Shown piece after piece: positions 56,734 through 64,000 of a stretch of 64,000 bases of DNA (its first letter is position 1; each line of letters starts with the position of its first letter). The position numbers and the translations under genes were made by a program. The DNA is taken from contig NZ_JAHYCB010000005.1 in the NCBI RefSeq assembly GCF_019430945.1, positions 310,001 to 374,000 of the forward strand, read 5' to 3'. The notes below the pieces were generated by a model. The model did no database searches, had not been told where the DNA came from, and worked only from the letters and a program-made list of their open reading frames with translations. This DNA is from Neorhizobium populisoli. GTDB lineage: Bacteria; Pseudomonadota; Alphaproteobacteria; Rhizobiales; Rhizobiaceae.

Positions 56734-57993
56734 TCAAGAAACTTGATGCGAAAGCCCTTCTTCGGCTGAAATTGACTCCGTTTTTCGCGAAATTCGCGTC
56801 AGAAACACGATAATCGCGACGCCCATGAAAAATGCCGCCATCAGATAGGGCGCTCCGGCAAACTCCATTTTCGCATGTTCGCCGGTGAACGAACTGAAGA
56901 GCTGCGTGAAGATTGCCGGGCCGATAATCGTCGTGAGAGACGTGAGGCTGGTCATTGCACCCTGCAGCTCCCCCTGCGCCGATGGCGGCACCTTGGCTGA
57001 TGCGATGCTGCGCAGCGCCGGATCGGCAATGTTTTCGATCGTCGTCAAAAGGATGACCGCATAGACCATCCAGCCCTGCCAGGCAAAAGCATAACCGGCA
57101 AGACCGAGGCAGGAGAAGCAGAGCCCCACGACCGCCGTTTTCCACTCTCCGAGCACCGGGACGATCTTCGGCAGCAGGACGCCCATGACGAAGGCGGCGC
57201 AAATGCCGAACATGCCGAGCGACAGGCCGATCTGCCCTTCGCTCCAGCCATAACGGTAGGCGGAAACGAACGGCCAGACGGACGGATAGACCGCATGGGC
57301 CAGCCAGTAGAGGAACATCACCACCAGAACCGGCGCGATGCCCGGATAATGCCGCATCTGGCGCAGCGCGCCGAGCGGATTGGCCCGCTTCCAGTCGAAG
57401 ATGCGGCGGTTTGCCCGGTCGAGTGTTTCCGGCAGCAGGAACCAGGCGGCAACGAAGTTAGCCATCGACAGCAGACCGGCGCCGAGGAAGGGTACACGCG
57501 GTCCAAGTTCACCCAGCAGCCCGCCGATCACCGGCCCGACGGTGAAGCCTACGCCGAAGGCGATGCCGATCAGGCCGAAATTGCGGGCGCGGTTCTCGTC
57601 ATTGCTGATATCGGCGATATAGGCCGAGCAGGTCGCGAAACTGCCACCGGAAATGCCGGCCAGCACGCGGCCGACGAACAACATCCAGAAGCTTGTTGCG
57701 GCGGCGCAGATCAGATTGTCGATCGCAAAGGTGAACACTGCGGCAAGCAGGATCGGCCGGCGCCCGAACCGATCGGAAAGATTGCCGAGCAGTGGTGCGA
57801 ACAAGAACTGCATCGCCGAATAGATCAACAGCAGCCAGCCGCCATCGACCGCCGCCCCGCTCATGTCGTCGCCCGTCAGCTCGCGCAGAAAGGTCGGTAG
57901 GACCGGCATGATGATCGCGATCCCGATCACGTCTAGGAACAGGATCATGAAGACGAGGAAAAGGCCGCGACGGACAAATTTCGGGTCGAGCAT
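56734..57993 (-). CDS. TetA-like MFS drug:H+ antiporter
   Basis: This 419-aa twelve-helix MFS protein resembles TetA-type exporters: LFLVFMILFLDVIGIAIIMPVLP at the start, the motif A loop GNLSDRFGRRPILL, and GRVLAGISGGSFATCSAYIADI. Actual substrate may be tetracycline or an unrelated compound. No tetR neighbour is present, so it may be a chromosomal metabolite exporter. It is tandem with MATE on the same strand. Confidence 0.88.
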   Translation of the reverse strand: MLDPKFVRRGLFLVFMILFLDVIGIAIIMPVLPTFLRELTGDDMSGAAVDGGWLLLIYSAMQFLFAPLLGNLSDRFGRRPILLAAVFTFAIDNLICAAATSFWMLFVGRVLAGISGGSFATCSAYIADISNDENRARNFGLIGIAFGVGFTVGPVIGGLLGELGPRVPFLGAGLLSMANFVAAWFLLPETLDRANRRIFDWKRANPLGALRQMRHYPGIAPVLVVMFLYWLAHAVYPSVWPFVSAYRYGWSEGQIGLSLGMFGICAAFVMGVLLPKIVPVLGEWKTAVVGLCFSCLGLAGYAFAWQGWMVYAVILLTTIENIADPALRSIASAKVPPSAQGELQGAMTSLTSLTTIIGPAIFTQLFSSFTGEHAKMEFAGAPYLMAAFFMGVAIIVFLTRISRKTESISAEEGLSHQVS

Positions 57994-58203
57994 CAGATGT
58001 CTCTCTAGCTTGCTGTGTTTTCTGGAAAGACGATCTGCTCGCCGGGTTTGCTACATAACCGCAAAAGAAAAAGGAAACAATCCATGAACATCTCAAAGTT
58101 TTTGATGAAAGGCATCAACCGAACCGCTTTGCCGTAGACAGACCTCGACAACTTCGGCGGCGTCACGCTAGAAAAAACCTCCCTTATCTTCGGCGGACTT
58201 CCC

Positions 58204-58683
58204 ATGATCGACCTCATCTGGCGCGGCATCCTCATCGGCATCGGTGGCACCGTGTTCATGGATATCTGGGCGGTCATCCTCTGGAAGATCTTCAGCCAGC
58301 CGAAACCCAATTGGGGGCCGGGCGGCCGCTGGTTCTGGCATGTCTTCCAGGGCAGGGTCTTTCTCGAGAGCATCGCCACAGCGGAACCCTATCGAAACGA
58401 GCACCCGCTCGGCTGGGCAGGCCATTACGCCGTCGGCATCCTCTATGGTGTCGTCTTCGGCCTCATCGCCGGCGCCGGCTGGTTTGCCGCCCCGACCTTC
58501 ATCCCCGCCTGGATCTTCGGCATCGTCACGATCGCGGCGGGCTGGTTCCTGATGCAGCCCGGCATGGGCCTCGGCTGGGCCGCCTCGAAGACACCAAGAC
58601 CGAACAAGGTGCGCGCCCTCGGCCTTATCGCCCACACGGTTTTTGCGCTCGGGCTTTACGTGACGGCGCTGCTGATCCGCTAA
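58204..58683 (+). CDS. DUF2938 integral membrane protein
   Basis: This 159-aa protein has about four hydrophobic segments and the pattern GILIGIGGTVFMDIWAVILWK, GWAGHYAVGILYGVVFG and MQPGMGLGWAASKTPRP of DUF2938. Function is unknown. It converges with the ArsR gene and overlaps its end by 4 bases. Confidence 0.8.
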   Translation: MIDLIWRGILIGIGGTVFMDIWAVILWKIFSQPKPNWGPGGRWFWHVFQGRVFLESIATAEPYRNEHPLGWAGHYAVGILYGVVFGLIAGAGWFAAPTFIPAWIFGIVTIAAGWFLMQPGMGLGWAASKTPRPNKVRALGLIAHTVFALGLYVTALLIR

Positions 58684-59003
58684 CCCTCCAGATCGGATTT
58701 CAACCGATCGAGCATATCGACGGCGCGCGCCGCATAAGCGCCGATCCAGCGATCATGGATCGCCTTGATCGGCAGCGGGTTGAGATAATTCCAGCGCTCC
58801 CGCCCTTCCCGCTTCACCACGACCAGATCGGCCGCTTCCAGCACTTTCAGATGCTGCATGACGGTGCAGCGGTCGAGCGTATCGAACCGTGCGCAGAGAT
58901 CGCCGGTCGTTTTCGGGTCATCCTTCAGAGCATCCAGCATCTCGCGGCGAATCGGCGCCGCCAAAGCCTTGAAAATCTTGTCGCTTTTTTCATCGCTTGA
59001 CAT
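58680..59003 (-). CDS. ArsR-family regulator
   Basis: This 107-aa winged-helix protein has KIFKALAAPIRREMLDALKDDPKTTGDLCARF and the recognition part DRCTVMQHLKVLEAADLVVVKREGRERWNYLN. It has the common ArsR-AHSA1 pair layout, divergent from an AHSA1-domain gene. Its ATG abuts a perfect operator palindrome, suggesting autoregulation. No metal cysteine pair is obvious. Confidence 0.9.
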   Translation of the reverse strand: MSSDEKSDKIFKALAAPIRREMLDALKDDPKTTGDLCARFDTLDRCTVMQHLKVLEAADLVVVKREGRERWNYLNPLPIKAIHDRWIGAYAARAVDMLDRLKSDLEG

Positions 59004-59020
59004 GTTATAATTTTATAACA
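59003..59020. promoter_or_regulatory. ArsR operator palindrome at start codon
   Basis: TGTTATAATTTTATAACA has perfect 8-base arms TGTTATAA/TTATAACA, and overlaps the arsR start codon by one base. It lies 30 bases before the AHSA1 gene. Confidence 0.75.
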
Positions 59021-59050
59021 TCATGAAGCCGGAAACAAGGGAGAGAGATC

Positions 59051-59533
59051 ATGGAACTGAAGTTCAAGGTATCGAGCCATATTTCGAAACCGGTCGAAGA
59101 AGTGTTCGAGGCCGTCGCCGATCCGAAGAAACTGTCCAGCTATTTCACCACCGCCGGCGCGGTGGGACGTCTGGAAACCGGCAAGACCGTCACCTGGGAA
59201 TTCGCCGATTTCCCCGGCGCCTTTCCGGTTGAGGTCGTCGAGGTGGAAACCAATCGTCGGATCGTCCTCAAATGGGATGCGACGGACGGTAACGCGGCCG
59301 AACAGGGGCCGGACAACATCGTGCTCGCCAATTACCAGACGACGGTGACGATGACCTTCGAACCGCTGGACGGCGACCGCACGCTGGTGACCATATCGGA
59401 GGAAGGCTGGCACGAGACCAAGGGCGGGCTTGAAGCGTCCTACGGCAATTGCCAGGGCTGGTCGCAGATGCTGTGCGCGCTGAAGGCCTATATCGAACAC
59501 GGCATCAACCTGCGCGAGGGGATGTACAAATAG
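59051..59533 (+). CDS. SRPBCC/AHSA1-domain protein
   Basis: This 160-aa helix-grip protein of the Bet v1/START (AHSA1) group begins MELKFKVSSHISKPVEEVFEAVADPKKLSSYF and contains a hydrophobic-ligand cavity pattern. GGGAGAGAG precedes the ATG. Partners of such ArsR proteins often respond to hydrophobic small ligands. Function is unknown. Confidence 0.88.
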   Translation: MELKFKVSSHISKPVEEVFEAVADPKKLSSYFTTAGAVGRLETGKTVTWEFADFPGAFPVEVVEVETNRRIVLKWDATDGNAAEQGPDNIVLANYQTTVTMTFEPLDGDRTLVTISEEGWHETKGGLEASYGNCQGWSQMLCALKAYIEHGINLREGMYK

Positions 59534-59605
59534 CCCTCTCGCAGAAGGCACACCTATCCGTCCACGCGCGGTCTCCCGTCATGGTCGTGTCAAACATCGG
59601 AGAGC

Positions 59606-59662
59606 CCACACGAATGCGGAACCTCAAGTAGTTTTAGTAATGGTGGCTCCGCATTCGCGTGG
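59606..59662. repeat. Inverted repeat (CCACACGAATGCGGA type)
   Basis: CCACACGAATGCGGA (59606-59620) faces TCCGCATTCGCGTGG (59648-59662), a 15-base arm with one mismatch. It lies in the 800-base gap 59534-60334, which otherwise shows no gene. Confidence 0.65.
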
Positions 59663-60046
59663 CCTTCGGCGTCTTTTCGGGGCTTCCGGCCCCTACAGAT
59701 GATTGCCTCGCCTTCTCTGCACTCAAGGTTTCCCTTAGCGCTTGCACGGCTCAAACCGAACCCGACCTGGCGGCCAGGGGGATGCTTGATAGGAATGTCT
59801 CCGTTCCCGAAAACGCTCCATGGCTTTCACCTCTTCCACCTTTGCCGCACGTTACGGTTCCGATGAAAGCGCCGGCCTCCGCCTGCCCGCGAACGTCTCG
59901 CGAAACACTCCGGCGACGGAAGCAGGGGGATTGTAGGCTGAGGTTTGGAGGGTGTGGATGAAGGGCAAGGTAAGTTACTGAAGATGTTAGAGTGATAGCG
60001 CTATTTGTCCCCGGTGCAGCAGCATTAGCCGGTGTGCCCCGCCACA

Positions 60047-60279
60047 CCCCCTCTGCCCTGCCGGGCATCTCCCCCTCAAGGGGGGAGATTGACTCGCGGC
60101 TCGACCTTTCCGTCACATTGGTTGTTTACGTGGCGCCACCGAAGATACGCCATCGGGTGGCGATGCAGAAGCAATAGCCGCTACCGGCGCTGGGGTTCGT
60201 TAGTTGTTTGGGGAAACCGCTGCTCCCAGCCAATCTCCCCCCTTGAGGGGGAGATGTCCGGCAGGGCAGAGGGGGGTAT
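60047..60279. repeat. Paired inverted intergenic repeats (RIME-like second family)
   Basis: CCCCTCTGCCCTGCCGGGCA-TCTCCCCC (60047-60090) and its reverse copy (60231-60279, CTCCCC...GGCAGGGCAGAGGGG) form a roughly 230-base inverted arrangement. This matches a common rhizobial intergenic element. Nothing else is seen in this gap. Confidence 0.65.
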
Positions 60280-60334
60280 CGAGTAGTACGCCCTTCATTT
60301 ATCGCGATGAAGGACCGAGTCCCGCACAAGGCCC

Positions 60335-61231
60335 TCAAATATTCCCCGAAAACGTATCGCACGCCTTCATGTCGCCCGTATCGAACCCGCGTTTGAACCA
60401 GCGCATGCGCTGCGCCGATGTGCCGTGGTTGAAGCTTTCCGGGACGACATAGCCCTGGCTACGCTTCTGCAGCGTATCGTCGCCGATCTGCTGGGCGGCG
60501 TTCAGGGCTTCCTGCAGGTCGCCCTGTTCGAGAATGCCCTTCTGTTCGGTATATTTGCCCCACACACCGGCGTAACAATCCGCCTGCAGCTCGACGCGCA
60601 CCGACATTTTGTTGGCATCAGCCTCGCTCATGCGCTGCCGGGCCTGGTTGAATTTCGACATGGTGCCGAGCAGGTTCTGCACATGGTGGCCGACCTCGTG
60701 AGCGATGACATAGGCCTGGGCGAAATCGCCTGCCGCATCGAAACGCTGTTCGAGCTCCTTGAAGAAATCCGTGTCGAGATAGACCTTGTGGTCGCCGGGG
60801 CAATAAAACGGGCCAGTGGCGGAAGAGGCAAAGCCGCAGGCGGAATTCACCTGACCGGAGAACAGAACCAGCTTCGGCTCCTCGTAGCTCTGGCCATTCG
60901 CCTGGAAGATGCCGTTCCAGGTGTCTTCGGTTTCGGCAAGCACGGTGCGGACGAAGGCTGTCGTATCGTCATTGGCAGGTGCGCGGCTCGTCGATTGTTG
61001 CGAATAGCCCGAACCGCCGCCAAGATCGATATCGCCGCCGGACAGAAGCGTCAGCGGATTGATGCCGGTAATCCAGCAGATGATCAGCACCACGACGATG
61101 CCGCCGATGCCGAGCCCGCCGCCGCCCCGGCCACCACCGCCGATCGGGATGCGGAAACCGCCACCCTGACCGCCGGAGGATTCGCGCTGGTCCTCGATAT
61201 TGTCCGACTGACGGCGGCCTCTCCATTCCAT
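60335..61231 (-). CDS. YpfJ-like putative neutral zinc metallopeptidase
   Basis: This 298-aa protein has an N-terminal cytoplasmic GGG-rich stretch, one membrane helix (GLGIGGIVVVLIICWITG), and a periplasmic domain with zinc motif HEVGHHVQNLLG. Later blocks are SVRVELQADCYAGVWG and FNHGTSAQRMRWFKRGF. The fold fits the YpfJ/zinc_peptidase family. Whether it cuts protein is not established in this family as far as I recall. Confidence 0.88.
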   Translation of the reverse strand: MEWRGRRQSDNIEDQRESSGGQGGGFRIPIGGGGRGGGGLGIGGIVVVLIICWITGINPLTLLSGGDIDLGGGSGYSQQSTSRAPANDDTTAFVRTVLAETEDTWNGIFQANGQSYEEPKLVLFSGQVNSACGFASSATGPFYCPGDHKVYLDTDFFKELEQRFDAAGDFAQAYVIAHEVGHHVQNLLGTMSKFNQARQRMSEADANKMSVRVELQADCYAGVWGKYTEQKGILEQGDLQEALNAAQQIGDDTLQKRSQGYVVPESFNHGTSAQRMRWFKRGFDTGDMKACDTFSGNI

Positions 61232-61418
61232 CGACGCATTCCTCTCAAAGCGATTTCATGACGGCTGCCTTTTGGCAACCGACCGCCGAACGCCAGACGG
61301 CGACAGCTTTACCGCCAATATAATGCCGAACATGGCAAAGGCGATCCGTGGAACATCGTCAAATGAAGATTTTGCCCGGGAGTGGCCCGCGCCCTCAAAA
61401 AGGGCGCAGGATTGACGG

Positions 61419-62648
61419 TCAGGCGACGGCCAGCTGCTTCTTGCTGGGCAGGAGCACGGTCAGCAGACCGAGTGCCGGCAGGAACGAGCAGACATTGTAG
61501 ACAAAGGCGATGCCGTACTGGTCGGCGAAGACGCCGAGCAATGCCGCCGCGATGCCGCCGATGCCGAATGCGATGCCGAAGAAGATGCCGGCGATCATGC
61601 CGACCCGGCCCGGAACCAGTTCCTGCGCCATGACGACGATCGCCGGGAAGGACGAGGCCATGATGAAGCCGATGATCGCCGAAAGCCCGATCGTCACCGG
61701 CAGGTTGGCATAAGGCATGGCGAGCGTGAAGGGCAGCACGCCGAGGATTGAGAACCAGATCACCACCTTGGAGCCGAACTTGTCGCCGACAAGGCCGCCG
61801 ATGACCGTGCCGAGCGCCACCGCACCGAGGAAGATGAACAGCATGACCTGCGACTGTTGCACCGAGACCTGGAACCGCTCGATGACGAAGAAGGTATAAT
61901 AGCTGCTGATCGACGCCATGTAGGCATTCTTGGAGAAGGTCAGGATCGTCAGCACGGTAAGTGCGATGACGACCGTGCGCTTCGACAGGTTATGCGCCTT
62001 CAGCACCCGCTTGCGGCCCTGGTTGGCGAGCATATGCGCCTTGTACCAGCGTGCCACGCCGGTGAGGATGACGATGCCGAGAAGCGCGCCGACCGAAACC
62101 CAGGCAACACTGCCCTGCCCGTTCGGCACGATGATGAAGGCGGCCAGCAGCGGACCGATCGACTGGCCGAAATTGCCGCCAACCTGGAAGACCGACTGGG
62201 CCATGCCGTAACGGCCACCGGAGGCAAGCCGCGCGACGCGTGAGGATTCCGGATGGAAGACGGCCGAACCGATGCCGATCAACGATGCCGAGATGACCAG
62301 CACCAGGTAGGAATGCGCATTGGCCAGCATGAACAGGCCGATGAATGTCGAACCCATGCCGACCGGCAGCGAATAGGGGAAGGGCTTTTTGTCGGTGATG
62401 ATGCCGATCACCGGCTGCAACAGCGAGGCCGTGCACTGGAAGGCGAGCGTCAGGATGCCGATCTGCCAGAAATCGAGCTGATAATCCGTCTTCAGCATCG
62501 GATAGATCGCCGAGATCATCGACTGCATGATGTCGTTGATCATGTGGCAGAAACTGACCGCCAGAATGATCGGCAGGATCGTCGCTTCGGCCGAGACTTT
62601 CGTTTCCGCTGGGACCGGCGTTATCGGCTTCGAGGTTGCATCGGCCAT
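61419..62648 (-). CDS. Fosmidomycin-resistance-type MFS efflux protein (Fsr)
   Basis: This 409-aa twelve-helix MFS protein begins after MADATSKPITP and has the Fsr-type start ILPIILAVSFCHMINDIMQSMISAIYPMLK, then IGIGSAVFHPESSRVARLASGGRYGMAQSVFQVGGNFGQ. GGAGG lies 7 bases before the ATG. Substrates may be fosmidomycin or other small acids. Confidence 0.88.
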   Translation of the reverse strand: MADATSKPITPVPAETKVSAEATILPIILAVSFCHMINDIMQSMISAIYPMLKTDYQLDFWQIGILTLAFQCTASLLQPVIGIITDKKPFPYSLPVGMGSTFIGLFMLANAHSYLVLVISASLIGIGSAVFHPESSRVARLASGGRYGMAQSVFQVGGNFGQSIGPLLAAFIIVPNGQGSVAWVSVGALLGIVILTGVARWYKAHMLANQGRKRVLKAHNLSKRTVVIALTVLTILTFSKNAYMASISSYYTFFVIERFQVSVQQSQVMLFIFLGAVALGTVIGGLVGDKFGSKVVIWFSILGVLPFTLAMPYANLPVTIGLSAIIGFIMASSFPAIVVMAQELVPGRVGMIAGIFFGIAFGIGGIAAALLGVFADQYGIAFVYNVCSFLPALGLLTVLLPSKKQLAVA

Positions 62649-62782
62649 CTGATATCCTCCGCGCAAGCGGTCGTCGTCTGGGATGGCCGTTGCTGCAATG
62701 TCTTCGATATTGGCAGCATTAGTCCCGTAACCCCGCCCTGTCCATGACAGGTTGGCCGCTTCCGGTACGCTTTGATGAAAAA

Positions 62783-63265
62783 TCAGGCACGCTGTGATGC
62801 AAGCCGCTGTTGCAGGTAAAGGGCGGCGGCAATGCCGGCCAATGTCAGAAGCAAAATCCAGCTCGGCCCGCCGGTAAACACGACGGCATGCATGATGCGG
62901 CCAGGGATGAGGGTGAACAGGCCCGCCACGCCTATGCCGCCGAGATACATGCCGATCACGGTCGCTTTATGTGCCCGGATATTATGCGCCCGCGCCGTCG
63001 ATATCGCCCGCCAGATGCCCGTCAGCGTGAAGATCGACAGGAGATGGATCGGGCTGAAGCCGTAAAACAGGTTGATCGTGTGGATGAAGAAGCTGGACAG
63101 CGCGGTGATCGCCATCAGTACCATCCAGACCTTACCGAGCATCCGATGGGTCGGCGTGCCTTTTCGGTTCAATAGCACGTAGGCGCCGAGAATCGCGGCC
63201 GGTAGCACGGCTGCGACATGGATCTGGACGGCGATCGTGGCATCGAGGAGCGGCTGGAGGTTCAT
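62783..63265 (-). CDS. DUF2306 membrane protein
   Basis: This 160-aa protein has four hydrophobic segments and the DUF2306 pattern VAAVLPAAILGAYVLLNRKGTPTHRMLGKVWMVLM. Fixed histidines (THRMLG, HTINLFYG) might hold heme or quinone. AAGGTG precedes the ATG at 63265. It is divergent from the LytTR gene and may be its regulated partner. Confidence 0.78.
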   Translation of the reverse strand: MNLQPLLDATIAVQIHVAAVLPAAILGAYVLLNRKGTPTHRMLGKVWMVLMAITALSSFFIHTINLFYGFSPIHLLSIFTLTGIWRAISTARAHNIRAHKATVIGMYLGGIGVAGLFTLIPGRIMHAVVFTGGPSWILLLTLAGIAAALYLQQRLASQRA

Positions 63266-63365
63266 GAGAACACCTTGGAAATTCATCGGCGATTGAAGTT
63301 GTCGCCGGTTTCCGCCATGACTGGCGTCACCTCAACCGGAATGGCGCAGACGGCGGATAAACTTC

Positions 63366-64000
63366 GTGATTCACCCGTTTTTGAGCTCCACGCTTCGTGA
63401 ATTGCAGATCTTCACCCGCTCCTGGCGTTTCTGGGCGACGTTTGCACTGGTCATCCTCCTTTTCGCGGTCAGCGGTCCGTATGGCACCTCGGAACGGATG
63501 GCGTTCGGCATACGGCTCGGTTACTGGCTGATCGTCCACACAGTCACCTGGGTGATCGCCATCACCTGCGCCATCATCGCCGAAGTGCTTTTGCGCGGGC
63601 GGATCGACCGGACGCTGCTGCGGATGATGATCGGCTCGCTTTTCGCCGCTCTGCCGATCGGCTTCGCGCTCGGCATCATCGACTTCGCCTTTACCGGTCA
63701 GTGGACCGAGATGAACAGCGGCCTGCACCGGGCGCTGTTTGCCCTGCCGCTGTGCGCGCTTTTCTGTCTTCTGTCCTATATCGCCATGCACCGGCAGATC
63801 CATGAAATTGCCATGCCGGCCGCCACGCCGACCGTTCCGCAAGCGGCAATCTCATCGGAACCGGACATTTTCGCCCGCTTGAAGCCCCAGAACCGCGGAC
63901 CGCTGGTGCGCCTGTCCGTCGAGGATCATTACACGGATGTGGTGACCACGCGCGGCCACGAACTGATCCTGCTGCGCTTTGCCGACGCCCTGAAGGAACT
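63366..64000 (+). CDS. LytTR-family membrane transcriptional regulator (3' end cut)
   Basis: The frame from GTG 63366 runs to the window end (211 residues so far). It has about four hydrophobic helices (FWATFALVILLFAVSG; LIVHTVTWVIAITCAIIAE; IGSLFAALPIGFALGII; LFALPLCALFCLLSYIA) and then the first part of a LytTR DNA-binding domain: RLSVEDHYTDVVTTRGHELILLRFADAL. Such membrane-bound LytTR proteins control adjacent membrane genes. No good ribosome site is seen, so the start is uncertain. Confidence 0.75.
   Translation, partial: MIHPFLSSTLRELQIFTRSWRFWATFALVILLFAVSGPYGTSERMAFGIRLGYWLIVHTVTWVIAITCAIIAEVLLRGRIDRTLLRMMIGSLFAALPIGFALGIIDFAFTGQWTEMNSGLHRALFALPLCALFCLLSYIAMHRQIHEIAMPAATPTVPQAAISSEPDIFARLKPQNRGPLVRLSVEDHYTDVVTTRGHELILLRFADALKE

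Noticed and set aside
56734..57993. Acquired tetracycline resistance gene
   Set aside because: No divergent tetR or mobile element and base use like the neighbours; a chromosomal MFS exporter is the safer reading.
59659..60452. Short frames in the repeat-rich gap
   Set aside because: They are made of inverted repeats and have no start signals.

Overview
The window looks like a chromosomal (or chromid) segment of a Rhizobiaceae bacterium, of the Rhizobium/Neorhizobium/Agrobacterium type. The reasons are high-GC coding, the carA / GatB-YqeY / dnaG / rpoD neighbourhood, a BP26-type SIMPL protein, uronate dehydrogenase of the Agrobacterium kind, and several intergenic palindromic repeats of the rhizobial RIME/palindromic-element type. 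No phage, transposase, CRISPR array or plasmid replication gene was seen.

Region 1 (77-11771, + strand) is a muropeptide salvage cluster. It holds a MurA paralogue, a BadF/NagK-type amino-sugar kinase, MurQ etherase, a five-part oligopeptide-type ABC importer (binding protein, two permeases, fused double ATPase), a YbbE/AmiE-like serine hydrolase and an AnmK paralogue, followed by a DMT exporter. A perfect palindrome and a sigma70-like promoter precede murQ. Region 2 (11774-15690, - strand) is an OsmU/YehZYXW-type osmoprotectant importer.

Region 3 (15862-34633) is a large sugar-acid catabolism island. On the - strand, a GntR regulator heads an operon with a DapA-like keto-acid dehydratase/aldolase, a spermidine-type ABC importer, an enolase-superfamily dehydratase/isomerase, SMP-30 lactonase, uronate dehydrogenase and aldose epimerase. 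This reads as the oxidative hexuronate route. Divergent on the + strand are an IlvD/Edd (arabinonate-type) dehydratase and an RraA-like protein. A second, FadR-like GntR gene then precedes a TRAP importer, an idonate-type dehydrogenase and UxuA, which reads as the isomerase-type uronate branch. Each regulator has a clear palindromic operator next to it.

Region 4 (34638-46553) begins with a TPP riboswitch controlling thiX-thiY, with no ATPase gene beside them, and a CAT-anticodon tRNA. It then carries miscellaneous genes: SIMPL protein, YjbQ, DUF1428, two MFS/ADH genes, DUF427, recQ, a TonB-like DUF930 protein and a TetR-SMR pair. Region 5 (46684-55096) is the housekeeping core: rpoD, GFA protein, dnaG, an Ivy-type lysozyme inhibitor, GatB/YqeY and carA. 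A roughly 600-base gap next to dnaG contains an orphan terminator and may encode a small RNA. Region 6 (55115-64000) carries efflux genes (MATE, Tet-type MFS, Fsr), an ArsR-AHSA1 pair, intergenic repeats, a YpfJ metalloprotein, DUF2306 and a LytTR regulator cut by the window end.

Functions were assigned by reading motifs and context only. No database search was run, so substrate specificities of transporters and sugar-acid enzymes are inference.
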